A DNA stretch of 64,000 bases from Campylorhamphus procurvoides. Taxonomy: Eukaryota; Chordata; Aves; Passeriformes; Dendrocolaptidae. This document shows, one piece after another, positions 14,717 through 29,200 of this stretch (the stretch's first letter is position 1; the number at the start of each line of letters is the position of its first letter). Where the stretch lies: assembly GCA_013396655.1 (NCBI GenBank), contig WBMV01003337.1:1578990-1642989 (forward strand), read 5' to 3'. The translations under genes and the position numbers were made by a program. The notes beneath the pieces are model-generated. The model saw only the letters and a program-made list of their open reading frames with translations. It ran no database searches and was not told the origin of the DNA.

Positions 14717-17700
14717 TGAACATCCACAGGCTTGAGGCCATGACCCCTCCCTGGGGAGCACAGTCTGCTGAAAAATATGTCAAAATAGTCACTATTTCTA
14801 TTAAAGCACTGGGGAATTAGGATGTAGATAGAGGGCTTATTGGATACTGTGAATGTGAAGATTAAATACTATTATTATAATGAACAGTAATTACATAGTA
14901 TTGAAGTTTCATTAAAGAAAAATGTAAGTCCTTTGTATGCTTATCATGACAGAACTATAATATCCACATCTGTTCATCAGAAATTACTCATTTGCTGAAT
15001 TGCACATTAGGTCTTTGTTATGTTCTTCTAGGTTTGCACCCCGAGCACAACCAAGTCCACAACAAAAACTCAAACCAATATTCTAGTTGGGTCTGTGTAG
15101 TTACAGACTGCTCTCTCTGCACTTTGCATTGTTTTGTGTATCAACAACCTGGTCAGCTTTCCATCAGAAATCCACTACTTCTGATGGCACTACCAAAGTA
15201 GAAAGGGGAAACAGCTTGCTCAGAAAGTTTACAACATGACACATTCTTTGCAAGTCATCCTGTTGAAAGCATTCTGTGAAGAGTTTACACAGAACAGGAG
15301 ACAAGGCCTGTGACACAGTGTTACAGATCCTGCACTTACACAGTTATATTTCAATTATGTCCCCACACTATATTTTTTCTTCAAAGTATATTTGTGCACT
15401 TCTTTCTTGTCATATAAAATCCAAAGCTATCTGGATGAACATAAAATAGAAAACATTTGAACTCTATTGACAAGACTGGAATTAAAGGATCCCAACATTA
15501 TTTTAGAATTTAAAACATCTGACAGGGATATCTACCTTCTTTTCTAATTTAATGCTTTCACCAATCATATGATTCTCCCTTGAATCACTCTGGACACAAA
15601 GATTAATTTTATTAAACCTGCTTCTGTAGGCTTTCTTTTACTTTTCAAGTACCCATGCTTTGTTTTGAACATGTATCATCATCATCTTTTCTACAAGCCT
15701 CCCTAAAAATAGAGGGCCATGTCCTGGACATTATGTGAAGGAAGTTTGTTCCATCTGGACTTGCATGACCTAGCGCCAGCTGCTGAGTATTTCACCATTT
15801 CTCTGTTCACTTATGTATGGAATTTTGGCAAAGGGAATTTTCAGATGCATACCTCTATTTAAAACCAAACCAAACGAAACAATTACAATGTTCACCGGCA
15901 TAATAAAAACGCAATGTTATGAAGCTGTAAATATGAAGAAACGCTTGGAGCTTTTGGATATCTCTGAATGTAAACAGAACACAAAATATACAGTGATCTT
16001 TAAACAGCCTCCTGCCTTTCAACATCTGGTATCTAAGAAACCTCATATTTATCCTTAGCCTAGTCAGCAATGAAATCAGTGCACTTAAAATATACTGAAA
16101 ATTATTTACAGGTAAAAGCCCATTTCAAGTGTTGCAGAATATTTTGATGATCAATTGTAAACAATTAAATTCACTCATAAAGAAAAAAAAAGCTTTTCAT
16201 CTTAAAGCAAGAAACAAATATAAAAGAAAATAAAGGCCTTTTCCACCTTGGGTTCTCCAAGATGAACCTTTACAGTCACACTGTGGCACCCTGAACCATG
16301 AACCTGCTGCCTGGAGCACCCACAAAGGTGCCTGGCGAACCAGCTGCCCACCTCTCCCACCCAGGCCAGAGGCTGCCTGGTGCCACAAAAAGGGTTAAGA
16401 AGTCAACATTAACATCTTTCATTAATTTCAGGCTTTCTAACCCATGACACCAAAAAGTGTGTGAATATGCAGTGTTCATGTGAAACCAAGGGACTGCTTT
16501 TCCCCACTGCAAACTGAACACGTTTAGGTGCCTGCATGTGCTGGTGTTACTGGATACTGCCTGTCCTTAGCCTCTCATCCTGAAACTGGCTGAAGTACTT
16601 GGGGGAATCCCATGAGAAGCAGTAGGAGGGTTGTTTGGGACTGCAGGTGACATTGCTGTCCAAGAATAATGCAGGCAAATCATCGTTCCCCTCGTTGCTG
16701 GGGACTGACTCTCCCCAGGCACTGGGGACATCTGCACCTCAGCAGTCAGTTCTTCATTCAAACATTTAAAACCATGTGAAAATAGACACTAAGAAACACT
16801 TCCCCTCAGAGGAAAGATCCTCAACCACATTCCTGAGCTTCCTAAGGCTGAAGGTTGCTGAAAGATCTCTCAATGGCACTAATCCTGCACAAGTGACAGA
16901 CAAGGTATTCTCTAACTGGAGCGACAGATTAAAGTGATCCTCAATAACCAGATGCTCAAGCTTGTCACAGAGACCCTGCAGCAAAGTTCAACAGGACAAG
17001 AAAAGTTAGAACATTTGGAAACACCTCAACTAAAACCAGTTTTCATCCTCCAGTCACAGAGACAGAGAAGTCTTTTAGTGAAGAACTAGGTTAACCTCCC
17101 TCACATACCAGTAAATATGTAAGCCTGGGTGAACATCTACACGTGCACAGGAAAATAAAGCACAGTTTCAAGTTCATTGCTTTGCCTCTTTAAACAAAAC
17201 CCAGCACCACACTCTGGGCTACCTCAAGCAATTGAGCAAGACAGCTGTGGACAGTAACCAGGAATTTTCAGATGTACATCAATATGTCAAACCAGGTATC
17301 AGTATGTTAGGTGTCTGAAACATACTTTATGCCAGAGAATTTATTTTTTTTTAAACATACCTCTTAAACTTCAAAGAGTTTTAAACTCAGGTCTTGGAAC
17401 TGAAATTCAGGAACAAAGAGCCCACCTTCAAAATTTCCTTTACAAAGCCATATTTGCTAGTCAGCAACAATTGCTGCTGATGACACAGTTGGTCAAGAGA
17501 ATAATGAAAAGTCTGGAAATTAAGTATTTAACTTCTGTATGAAAGCAGAAAAGACAATTTCAATGCAGCGATAAATTACAGTGACACACGACTTTAGCCA
17601 CTTATACTACAATCTGAAGAACAGAGGTCTACAGTGAATGCTTTGTGTTTGGTTATGAGACAAAATAAGACAGTATGGCTGGAAAATTTATGATACTTGG

Positions 17701-19344
17701 CATATTCCTGAGTAAAACTGAAAGGACTATAAAAGAATACCACTAGCAAAGGAATCGATTCTTTCTATTAAATGCTTGTGTTTTAAAATTCAGCACTAAA
17801 TAGAGAAAGAAGCATCTTTGCCCCTCAACCTTTTCAACAACCACTGTTCAGGAGTGGTTTGCAAAATGCATTACAACACTGAGACGGTGGTCAATTTGTT
17901 TGGTTTTTTTTTTTTTTCCCCACTCTTTCATTTTGGGATTTGGATTTTGTCCTATTTTTAATGACCACTGCCTATACCCTTGAAAAGATTGGTAGCCATC
18001 AGAGCTAGACAAACCCAGAAAAACAGTTTCCGTACAGAAAAATAAATGAGCATTTTGTACACAATTATCAGTCAAGCATGAAATATTAATCTTGCCTAAT
18101 GCACTCTTATTCCTTCTCTTGTCTCTCTCTTTCCTTCTGCCTTTTTCTCTTTTGGCAGCACCAGCACTGTGTTACAACAGCAGCCATAAATTCCTTCAGG
18201 TTTTAGTGACTTCCCAACTCATTTACTAGGTAACGCTATAAACTAACTTTCAAAACACATACAGCATGTGCAATTATTTCATTGGTTGAATGTCCAAATA
18301 AAAGTACAGCAGGGTAATTAAAACACATCACTCAACCATCACAACTGCCAGACAGTAGGCTCTTTAGATGTACATAAATTTTGATGTATGTTAATGATTA
18401 ATACTGCTCCGGAGAACTGGTCAAAGTTATATAAAATACTACTGTAACACACAAAGTCCTCCTTATCTTATTTTCATAGCTTATACCTGCACAATCAGAC
18501 ATTGAACCATATGGTTACTACAATGCTACAATTTGAAGATTCATTCTGTTGCTCTTGAGCAATTGCAAAAAGAGCTCACAGCCTTGTGTGAGGATTTTTG
18601 CATTCTAAGATGTTAGACTCGTCATCCTTAGAATGTATCTGCCAGAGACAGGATTGAAGTCTTAACACTCAGAAGAAAGCACATGGGTGTTGGGGGCAGT
18701 GTGTCTAAGTATGTGGCAATGCAGTGGACAGTAAAAAGAACATTGATCTGACCTGACAGAGGGCTGGCAACTAAAAGGCCTGCGACTGCTGAGCAAAAAA
18801 GTCTTAAGAGATTCAAAAGAAATGCCAACAGACTCAAGATGACAAAATACAGAACAGGAAGTCTTGAAATAGGCAAACTAATTAGATGTCAGAATTTGCT
18901 CTTAAAATAGAGAGCAGAAATTGTACTGGAGCATACACTTATAGAGCAAACCACAAAAAGGGGAATGTATACCTAAAACTCCCTGAATAAAATGCACTCA
19001 GTCCAAAGTGATAATCAATTTGCTTCTGAAATATACCCCTTCATAACACAACTCCCAAGCTCACTTTGAGTTCCAAAAAGTGCCTGTAGTGGCAGAACAT
19101 GTGACAGAAACCCAGATTGATGTAAGAGGCAGGCTGCAAGCTAGTGAATGTAATACAGGGAAGGGATATATAGATCTGGCTCTCAGCGAGTTTGTTCCAA
19201 AACTCACCTGTTTTACCTAAAATCTCTGTGCTTTTGGGTAGGTCATACTCAACCTGCACAGGATTCAACTAAATCCTGAATCTCACCTTGGATGAAATCA
19301 CGGACTGAAACAAATTGGTTTCCTGAGAACAGATCAAAGTCTTC
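14717..19344. other. Intronic sequence with a GC-richer patch near 16.25-16.98 kb
   Basis: Mostly AT-rich intron. At 16250-16980 the sequence is richer in GC and holds several minus-strand open frames of 60-80 codons; I do not recognise a repeat or a protein there. A run of 14 T lies at 17904-17917. Confidence 0.55.
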
Positions 19345-20201
19345 TGGTCTGTTGACTCCCTGGAAGGCAGAGAGACCCTGCAGAGAGACCTGGACAAATT
19401 AGGGGGCTGGGCAATCACTAACCATGAGAAGCTCAACAAGGGCAAGTGGCGGATTCTGCACATGGGATGGGGCAGCCCTGGATGTGCAGACAGACTGGGG
19501 AAGGAGAGGCTGGAGAGCAGGGCCATGGAAAGGGCCCTGGGGGTGCTGGTGGATGGCAAGTGGAATGTGAGTCAGCAGTGCCCTGGCAGCCAGGAGGGAC
19601 AACCCTGCCCTGGGGGCATCAGGCAAAGCATTGCCAGCCAGGCGAGGGACAATCCTGTCCTGTTCTGCTGTGCACTGGGGTGGCCTCACCTGCAATATTG
19701 GGGCAGTTTTGGGCACTGCAATGTAAGAAAGGTATTGAGCTGTTAGAGAGTGTTCAAAGGAGGACAACGAGGACGGTGAAGGGCCTTGAGGGGAAGCATG
19801 TGAGGAGTGGCTGAGGGCACCTGGTGTGTTCAGCTGGAGAAGGGGAGACTGAGGGGAGACCTTTTTGCAGTCACAACTTCCTTGTGAGGGGCAGAGGAGG
19901 GGCAGGCACTGATCTCTTCTCTGTGGTGACCAGGGACAGGACCTGAGGGAATGGCCTGAAGTTGTGTCAGGGGAGGTTTACGTTGCATATTGGAAAGAAG
20001 TTCTTTACCCAAAGGTGGCTGGGCATTGAACAGGCTCCCCAGGGCAGTGGTCCCAGCACCAAGGCTTACAGAGCTCAAGAAGCATTTGGATGATACTCTC
20101 AGGCACATGGTGTGACTCTTAGGGCTGCTCCTGTGCAGGGCTAAGGGTTGGACTCGATGATCCTTGTGTGTCCCTTCCATCTCAGCTCAGAATGTGATTC
20201 A
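19345..20201 (+). mobile_element. CR1 LINE, 3' half
   Basis: It begins TGTTGACTCCCTGGAAGGC, then GAGAGACCTGGACAAATTAG, and continues through GGATTCTGCACATGGGATGG, AGAGTGTTCAAAGGAGGACAA and GGCCTGAAGTTGTGTCAGGG to a 3' end with TTGGACTCGATGATCCTTG. This is the end of CR1 ORF2 plus the 3' UTR. The frame is broken by indels and stops. About 855 bp remain. It belongs to the same subfamily as the minus-strand copy at 48.3 kb. Confidence 0.95.
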
Positions 20202-23200
20202 GAAACAGAAGAGTAAGTACATAAACATAGGAAAATTAGATTTGACTACCAATCTCACAAAGAAACGTCTTATTTAAGTGGAAGACAGGCTGGGAGCTAA
20301 CATAAAAACCCACAAACAATGCGATTGTGATATGAATGTATCCCACTAATGAAGTTCTGTACATTGGCTGCTACTACACAAGTCTACGTTTCCACAGCAT
20401 TAATTAAGAAAAATATGAAATGTGTTTCCTGTCAGCACTCTCACCAAGAACACAGTAAAATAAGTAACATGAAAAGAGGGCTGAAAAGTTTGGTGCTTTC
20501 CACTGAGTTTCAGTTTCCTGTGCAGAAAACTGGGATCAACAACACGAGACATCCTTGTCCTCTCTTCCCATAAAACTGGGGCTTGCACTGTAACCAGTGG
20601 GCATTACTACTGGACTGCATTACAGGATATCTTTCACGGGTGTGGTAGTGAGCTTGTCTGGCAATGGCTCCACTATAAACAAAAAGGCTTTGTGCCACTG
20701 CAGATGTTTTCATGCACTGCTGGCATGCCAGGAAACAGCTATTTGGATGAAGAGACTGTATTTCCTCCAGGTAGGTTTGCAGAATTTAGCAGCTTCTGAA
20801 CTAAGAAGATAAGAGATTCCAAAACTCATCAAAATGAAACTTCAGAGTTTTGGCATTGAAGAAGTTTGTACTTGTAAGTTCCTCTCTAACCATGGCAGTA
20901 ACCTTTTCCTGCCTTTCAACCTTTCTCCAGGGTACTCCATGTTTGGACAACATGTAAACTTGTATTTTGCACAATCACCAGAAAACTGCAACTTGTATGT
21001 TTTCTGTTCTCCACCACATGATAATTAAAACAGAGCAAAAAAACAGAGCATTGGAAGTTTTTATGGCTTCTGTCATGAGATGTTACTGGAACAAAACAAA
21101 AAAAATTAGAAGAGAGAACATGAGAACCTCTGATAAAAGTCAACATTTTCCAGCAAACTGGCTCCAGTAAGTTGCATGCAACAGACAGGACTGAGGAGCT
21201 CTTCACAAATAAACTTAGCTTTCCAAAAGGCTTCCAATAGGAGGAAATCCCAGAGGCCTAGAGACCACTGACGTTACTCCTATGCTTTAAGAGGGTAAAA
21301 AAGAACACCTATAGGAAATTAATGACTCCTGAACTCAGGTAAATCAACAGAATGCAATTCAAAGCTGTATCAGAGACAAAAATCAAAGGCACAAATAGAA
21401 TGATTGCCAGTATATATCTTTAAGAAATAAGACACTAAAATAATTTTTTGGGGGTGGGCTAACAGCAATAATGCAGCTGATAAATACAATCACAATCACA
21501 ACCACATTGTGTACCTTGACTTTTTTTTTTTTGTCTTCTTAAAAGTATTTGATTGGATGAACTGTGGCAATTATATTTTAAAAGCATCCTGAATGCCAAG
21601 AGCATGGCATATATTCCATAGATTACAAGATGAGCTTGCTGACAGGCTGGAAAAGACAACCCTTAGCAGAGACACACATCAGTGAACCCACCTCTATTGA
21701 AGGAGCATTACCTAATGCCCCACCCTGCCCCCAGCTGAAAAGCCTCATCCTGTCCCATGTGTCATAATTGGGCAGTCACAGAACTGCCTAAAAATATATC
21801 CCTTTAGAACATGGTGTAGAGAATACAAAAGAGCTTTCTAAGTAAGGCAAAAAAACCTCCAATACTGGGGCTGGAAAACAAGTGTCATACCAGGAGTTTA
21901 AAAGAGCTCAGCTTTTGGAGTTTATTGCAGAGAGCTGAGAAGTACATTACAGAGTGGTTATTTGTAGATAAGATATTTCCTAGTGAGAGGATTTCAGATT
22001 AAGTGCTCTAGATCCAGAAGTCATTACCATAACAATTCAAATCTCAAAATAAGATGTCACTCTCTGATCAGTGAAGGGGATGGAAAACTGTGCCAGCTTA
22101 TCAGACAAGCAAGCATTCTAAGACAGTAAGCATCAGGCTCCCCTCAGCTGGAGCTGGAGTCCTTCAAGGAAAATTGAACAGCTTTTGGAAGAAAATATTT
22201 AGTCCACGTGTGTCAACACAAGTCAGCTCAGACCAGAGTGGGACCTGGAAATGTGTGTGTGTGCAACCTCTTGTTCTTTCCCTTTCAGGGTCTGAACGTG
22301 CTCTTAACACTTGAAGCTCCACATTAGATAGCATCATAATCAGATCTCATACTTCAGAGCTTCAACCATTCAAGCATAGAGATTTAGACAGAATTTCCAC
22401 CTGGATACATAATTGGACAGCCAGGTTTTTGCAAGAGAGCCAGGGGCAGCGATCCAGCACTTCATGGGGCTGGCAGGTCTGTGCACAGAGGTCTGGCTGG
22501 CCTGCCTTGCTGATGGGACTGTAAGTCGTATGCCAAAGCAAGGGCTGAGAAGGAATTTTCGACCAAATCACGCTGAGAGGGATTCTGGGATTTATTTGAC
22601 TTGTTTCTTTTCCTTTGTAACATATGGCATGTTAGTATCATCAGCAGCATCAATTCCCTTAAGCTCAGGAGATGCTCTGGTTTCATCCTAATCTCAAGGA
22701 CACCATCCATTTGGACAGAACTAGCTGGAATAACTAGAACTGCTGGACATCGTATCGCTAATCAGTGTGCTAATTAATAGACTCTAGTCAGACTAAATAT
22801 ACTGATGTATCACATATGGTCTCCTCTGTGAAGCCAAAAAGAGGGGGGGAAAGATTTTAAAAATAAACTGAAATGTTTTAAAATAAAGTAAAATTTATGG
22901 TTTCTGAGCAACATACTTAAATCTTTACATCGCTTCATACCACAAAATTCAGTTCTTGGAAAGTTCTGAGTGGGCCTGGATATGAAGGGATAAACATTTT
23001 TTGAGTGGATTGGTAGAGATTACGCAATTCTATCTTCTCTTGATAATTTCATGCAAAATAATTGGTCAGACTCAATACTTGTAAAAGAGTTTACTGCTTA
23101 TAAATGCCAGTTATGGGTGATTAATTAAAACAATGCATGGTAAGAGAATTGAAAAATGTAAGCTGGTAACTTTAGTGTTCAGAAAACCCCTGCATTTCCC

Positions 23201-26200
23201 CCTCTGTCCCAAGAGAGCTGACAAGTGCAGACTGAATCTCCTCTGCAAGCACTGCACATTTCAGCTGCTTACAAGTGCCCTCTGCAGGGACAGCACACCC
23301 AGAAGGACCTGCTCTTAGTTCTTTACTGGTGGGATAATCCCAGTTTCTTATATCCAAAGGCATCTGGGCTGCCCTTACAGAGTCTGGAAGCATCATCAAT
23401 TATAGATCACCTCATAAAATATAGGGAGTAGAAAGAGAAAGTACATATTTTTCATGTAAATGTCACAAGAGATAGGGAAAATATATAATTGTTATTATAC
23501 ATGTCAAATTATTACCAAGTAATTATTACACAATAGAAGAGGCTATTGAATAGTAGGAATTAATACATGGATAATTACACTGTAAAGATCACTTTTTCAC
23601 TGAAAACATTAACTAACTAACACATTTCCTTCCCAAAATTAATCCAATGTTAGTGGTACTCCTTTATACAAAAATAGAAACACTAGTCAACCGTGGGGGG
23701 TCCCTTCTATTGTCCCATAAGCATACAGAGGAAATAGAAATATTTCAAGGCATCTGTAATGTCTTACATACTTTGAATAAAATAAAGAGCCAAAGCACTT
23801 AACAGTACTGAATTTTATTCCAAATTATACCCAAGAGGAAGCCATCTGCAGGAAAAATAAAAAGTAAAACAACAAAAAACCCCAAACTTCTGCCTTGGAC
23901 ATCACTTGTGCAATCCAGCTATCCAAAAGGACAGTATGTTCTTTTAAAAGAATGACTACTTAGTCTTTCATGATACAGGCAATATAAAAATTACCTGAAA
24001 ACTTTTGGGGTTTTTTTTAAACTACCAAAAATAAATTATACACTGTTCCAGTGAAACACTGAACTACTTTTAGTTCTTTAATTTTTCCCCTCATCTAAAA
24101 TAAAATATTACCATATTGGCAGCAGAGTCTGAAACTCTTTGAAGTTGCCCCCAGCCAAGCAAATCACTGCTGCTACGGTCTGGTTTGAAAGGACACTGAC
24201 ACCTAAGGTTTAAAATGCATTAGCAGCTCAACATCGACACATCCAAGGCCACAAAAAGTTTGAAGCCTTTGCTTTAGGCAACAGAAAATGCCAGGACATT
24301 TCAATAGAGAAATAATTATATATAGCTTAGTGATACACTCAGAGTGAAACTGAAATTCAATCTATCAGGAAGAAGTTTATAAAATGCTACTGCAAGACAC
24401 ATCTATGTTGGGAAGACGGCGACTCTGTCATAAGTGCCGACAATGATGACAACATCTCAGACATGATGGGCTCATCTGAGCAGCACGGACTGCAAAGCTG
24501 CCTCCAAATCTATTAGCACAGTCATCCTTTTGTCTCAGGAGAAATGAGACAAGATGAGCACAAATACCCTGCTGCATGCAGCATTTCCTGGTGCATCAAT
24601 GTTTCCGACATTCCGAAGTCTCCAAAATATGAAACAGATCATACGAAAGGAAAAAAATAAATAATTGCTGTAAACTCCAAACAAATTAAGTGAAAATTTG
24701 AAAATAACGATGTAGTACTGGACAAACATTAGAAGAATAATAGATGAGCTTTGACAATGTGTGTATGGGTTACATTAGAAAAAAAGGGACCAAAACCCAA
24801 GGAAAGAAACTCCTTTCAACAGTTGCATACCAGGAAACATGTGTTGACCTACACACTTGAACAGCTAACAACAGTGTCCTACGCACAACCTCCAACAGCC
24901 CAGAAGGCAAGCAACCTTTCAGAGTTCCTGGGGATTCAAGGACCCTGTAAAATATGACAAAAATTTCCTGCTATTTCCATATTTCCTGGTTAACACCATG
25001 CAATTTGAGAAACTATTTCTTTTTCTTACAAGAAGGCATAGCAGGCAGTAGATACTACCTAAGAGTTCTGGCCCACAGATAAACTCAGAGTGGACTGCCA
25101 AAATGATGTTTTGATTATGCACAGATTTGTACTAAAATAGAAACCAACAGACTATTCTTTACAAAACAGTATTCCCTCCTCCCAGATATTTAGAATACTA
25201 ACTATGTCCTTAAAAACCTAAGCTCCTACAACTTGAACACAGTGGTTGTGTAGAGATCATGTCATAAACACAGGTCTACACATTCCTGCGAGTGGTCAGA
25301 AAGTCACTGTACTTCATTTTGTAAACTACACTCAGAACACAAAGAACTCTCCATGTCAATCCAAAACTATGCTCTAATTTCTTTTTAATTGAGCTCTTGG
25401 ATCTTGAATACGTCAAAGCAAGCCTGAAAGTCAAATGTCCTAATGGTTTTCCTTTTTCACAGAATTTTGCCCAGAGCAGGGAACCAGGTCCTCCAGTATT
25501 ACTGTTAGAAATGCTCCCACTTGGCACTGCTGGTTTGAAAGACTGACATCTTTTTAGAGACAGTCCACACTGGAATACCAAAAACACCAGCTAGATGACA
25601 CCACTTGCAGTTCTATACTGAGTTTTATAGATCTTGAGCCTGGATCCAGACAACTTATACCCAAGAACTCTCCTAGATTCACACATAAAGCAGTTCTCAT
25701 CAAGTTCAGCAAAGAGAAACGCAATGTCCTACCCCTGGGGAGGAATTTCTCAAAAGAAAACTCTACAAGTGCATTGACCTACTTGTTACTGTGCAGTGAC
25801 TTTTAAAGACCTTCTTTAACTTTCGGTGCCCTCGAGATATGGAAAGCCATTCATTACAGCAAACACAGACAGGCTGACACATAAGCCCACTCAAAATGTT
25901 TGTAGCCTTCCCCAGGCAATTACCGCAATCTACTACAACATCAAAATTCTCCGCTCTCTTCTCATCACTTAACCTCTCGTAGCTAAACCCCAAAAAATCT
26001 CATTGGTGTTACCATGGAACAACTGACGCATTTCAGAAACATTGCCCCACACGTCCATTTGATTTTCTTTAAAAAATTGAAACAATAAACCAGTGAATGC
26101 ACAAGAAAAGTGACTTAAGCAGATGAGTGGTGGATAGGGGAAAGAAAAACATACCACAACACCAGACCAAAATGAGGCAGAGGGAATGGGAAGAACATCT

Positions 26201-29200
26201 AGACCTCTTCTGAAACTGTAGGTTATGGGAGAGCTCACAGACTGGTGTTCTTCATTTGTAAACCACAGCTAAGCAGGACTTCCAAGTCACAGAAGTTGCC
26301 CTCAGATGTCACATATAATAGCAAAGCTGTCAAACAGACCTCTCCACACTGCCAGGAACAGAGCTGACATCCCCCTGCCCTCAATTCAACAACTAATTCA
26401 GATGTTTTATGGTTCAAAACCAGTGAGATAAAAAGCAACACCAAAGGAAAAAGGGAAAGGTCAAGACATGTCACCTCTTTCATTACCATTATGCCAAAAG
26501 AAATTAACAATATACAAAGATCCATCAGCACTTCAGAGGAAGAACTGACTATATAAACATGTTTACAGACTGAGTGGCAGACCAAAATTTGAGTCATTAT
26601 CCACAGTCTATTTCATTTGGTATTCCCACCAGCATCCAAGGGAACAATTTTCTGCCTTAGCTGACCACCTCCTCTTCCTGTCACCCAGTGACTCCCATCT
26701 TCTTGACCCATCACTCACTTACCTCTGACCCTAATATTACTTTATCTTATACCACTGCCTTTATAACCTCAAAGAAACATCTTTCTTTTGCATTCTATTT
26801 ATACGTACATGATAAGTTCTTTACTATACTGAAGAAATACAGCACTATAATTTTAACTGCTTTTTAACTGCTTTTTCTCTGCTCCAAATACATCAGCTCC
26901 TTTGCAGAACCCTTTTTTGTGTTATCTCCTGCATAGTGAACATCAACATTTTAAAAACCAGACCAACAATTTACTTTCCCCTTTCACAAACCCTTATGCC
27001 TGTTCACACTTAGGAATAACATCCTTAACATACTTTTTTTGATGCAGGTATTCATCTTCAACACTTCCCAAAATCAATACACACTGGAATGCCTTCAAAC
27101 ATGCCTTAAACCGTCCATGTCTGAGCTGTCCTTCTGTGAAAGGGCTGGTTAAATTACAAGTTCTGGGCATGATTTCCCTCAATTCTTGCAGCAGTACTCA
27201 CTTCTGAATCCTCATTTCTTCAGTCAGCATATACTTCCACTAATTGCCACCTACAGCAGTGCAAGGAATCTTAAACCCAAATCTCTGTTAGCAGTGAGGT
27301 ATGAGATGCAATGCTACTTTCCAGTTCTTTTCTCATTAGTCATTTTGCCTTTGGACTCACGTTAACCATTGCAGTTACGGACAGTTGTGTCAGGCAACTG
27401 CACTTGGGCCTGTGCAAAGATCTTTCACCGTATCCTACCCTTGCATGGACAATCTTCAATGCTTAAAGTGGGCACACCTCAATTTTATGTCTGACTGAAA
27501 GCTGCCATTCCAAAAAATATTCCCTCAAGGGCACAAAGAGACAGCAATGCTATCCTATCTATAGCCATAACTCAATCCAGAGAGAACTGTCACCTTTTCC
27601 CTGTACCACTGTGAATTTTATTGGATATTTATTTGCATACGTTGAGCATCCCAGCCCAAAGAGCCTCAGGGATGAACAATTCCTTGAGAGAACTTGCATT
27701 TTGTATAAATTAAACTGGTATGCTGCAGAAAGAAAATCTCACACCTTGCCTCAGAAGCAAAATAACCCATCACCTTTCTCCTGAAGACAAAACCATAGTT
27801 CTTTAGTTGCAGATCGCAAGACAAAGACCTTCCAGCACACACTGATACCAGAACACCGTACAATGGGAACTGCCTCACGCTGTGCACTTCTGCCAACCCA
27901 TCTCACAGACCTGGCACGGCACTCCGTGACTCGTGACCTCCTGCCTGGAGCGCTGACCGCACCCTCTGACAGGAATGGTGGTGATTACAAATTCTGGAAT
28001 GACACGATGGGATTGGAACAGTCCGGGCGTTCTTCCACCGCGGCGGTGACTCTGCATTCAGGAAGGTGCACTTGTGCTCAGCTAAATGATTTAAGACTTT
28101 GAGATTTTTAAGAACACTTGCTTAATATTCTTGGATGAAATAATTCAGATTTTCACTAACATCTTTCATTTCAGTTGCTAAAGACCTTTCCTTACTTCTC
28201 TGATTCACTTGGTGGTAAAAAGATAATAGAAGAACATCCCAACACCGAGGATGTGGCATATCCTCTCAGGTGTGTTCACACCTCCCAATGTCAGCAACAC
28301 ACATGAGAACAAACAGGTCTCCTTTCTCTAAACCAAAACACATCTATCTCTGCATGATTTAATGTAAATCCCCAGATACAGTGATGCTTAAAGCACCGTA
28401 GCCAATAAATGTGGTTACAATTAAAATGAGAGTTATTCTTCCGATCTTAATAGTCTTTAGGTCCACTTGCTCCTCAAAACTATCATTCCACTGTCCATTT
28501 TCTCTTTTTGCTTCCAACTGCTTATGCCAGCTGCCAAGACAGCAAATTAAGCTACCCTTGCAGGGTGAAGTAAAAACTACAGCACAGAACAAAGATCAAG
28601 ACAAGAGTCTTGTTTATAATACAGTTAAAAAAGTAGAAAACTGCACAACTAACTACTTTGGTTTGCAAAAGATTTAAATTAGGAATGAAACAAAAAAAGT
28701 TGGGAATCTTTACACTGGCTGACACTCTTCCAAGTCTCTAACAGTTTACATTTTGTCCCCAGTGAAGTAGAAACTCTATAGCCAAGAAAGAAAATTATTC
28801 ATAAAATTATACATATTTTCATACTGTGAATTATACATGCCTTAAAAAAGGGTCCAGTATGAATTATGACTTGCAACTCAATATTTTGCAAAACAAGTTA
28901 CTAGAAGGAAAAGAAATGCTAAATACAAACCCTGGCTCATATTCTTGTCTCTATAAACCCCACGACTCACTAACAGCTGTGTAATTACCAGACACATTTC
29001 ATGAGCAAAATGCAGATTTAATGATACACTTTGTGATTTGATGCCAATATTCTTAGTATTAAAAAGCCATAAACCTTCAAATAACATTAAATGCATCTTC
29101 ACTATGCATTCACAAGTTGTAGCATATTTTCCCTCTACTTAACATTTTTGCTAATCAACTTTTCATGCAAAGTGTCATTGACCTACAGCACTCCTTAAAT

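Noticed and set aside
16766..16984. 72-codon minus-strand frame with a leucine-rich, helix-like look
   Set aside because: It looks protein-like at first (LCDKLEHLVIED) but I know no match and see no good splice sites; left as unrecognised intron.
17904..17917. T14 run as the tail of a minus-strand processed pseudogene
   Set aside because: No recognisable cDNA-like sequence or target duplication beside it; simple homopolymer.
19446..19814. 122-codon frames on both strands
   Set aside because: Both lie wholly in the CR1 copy at 19345-20201.
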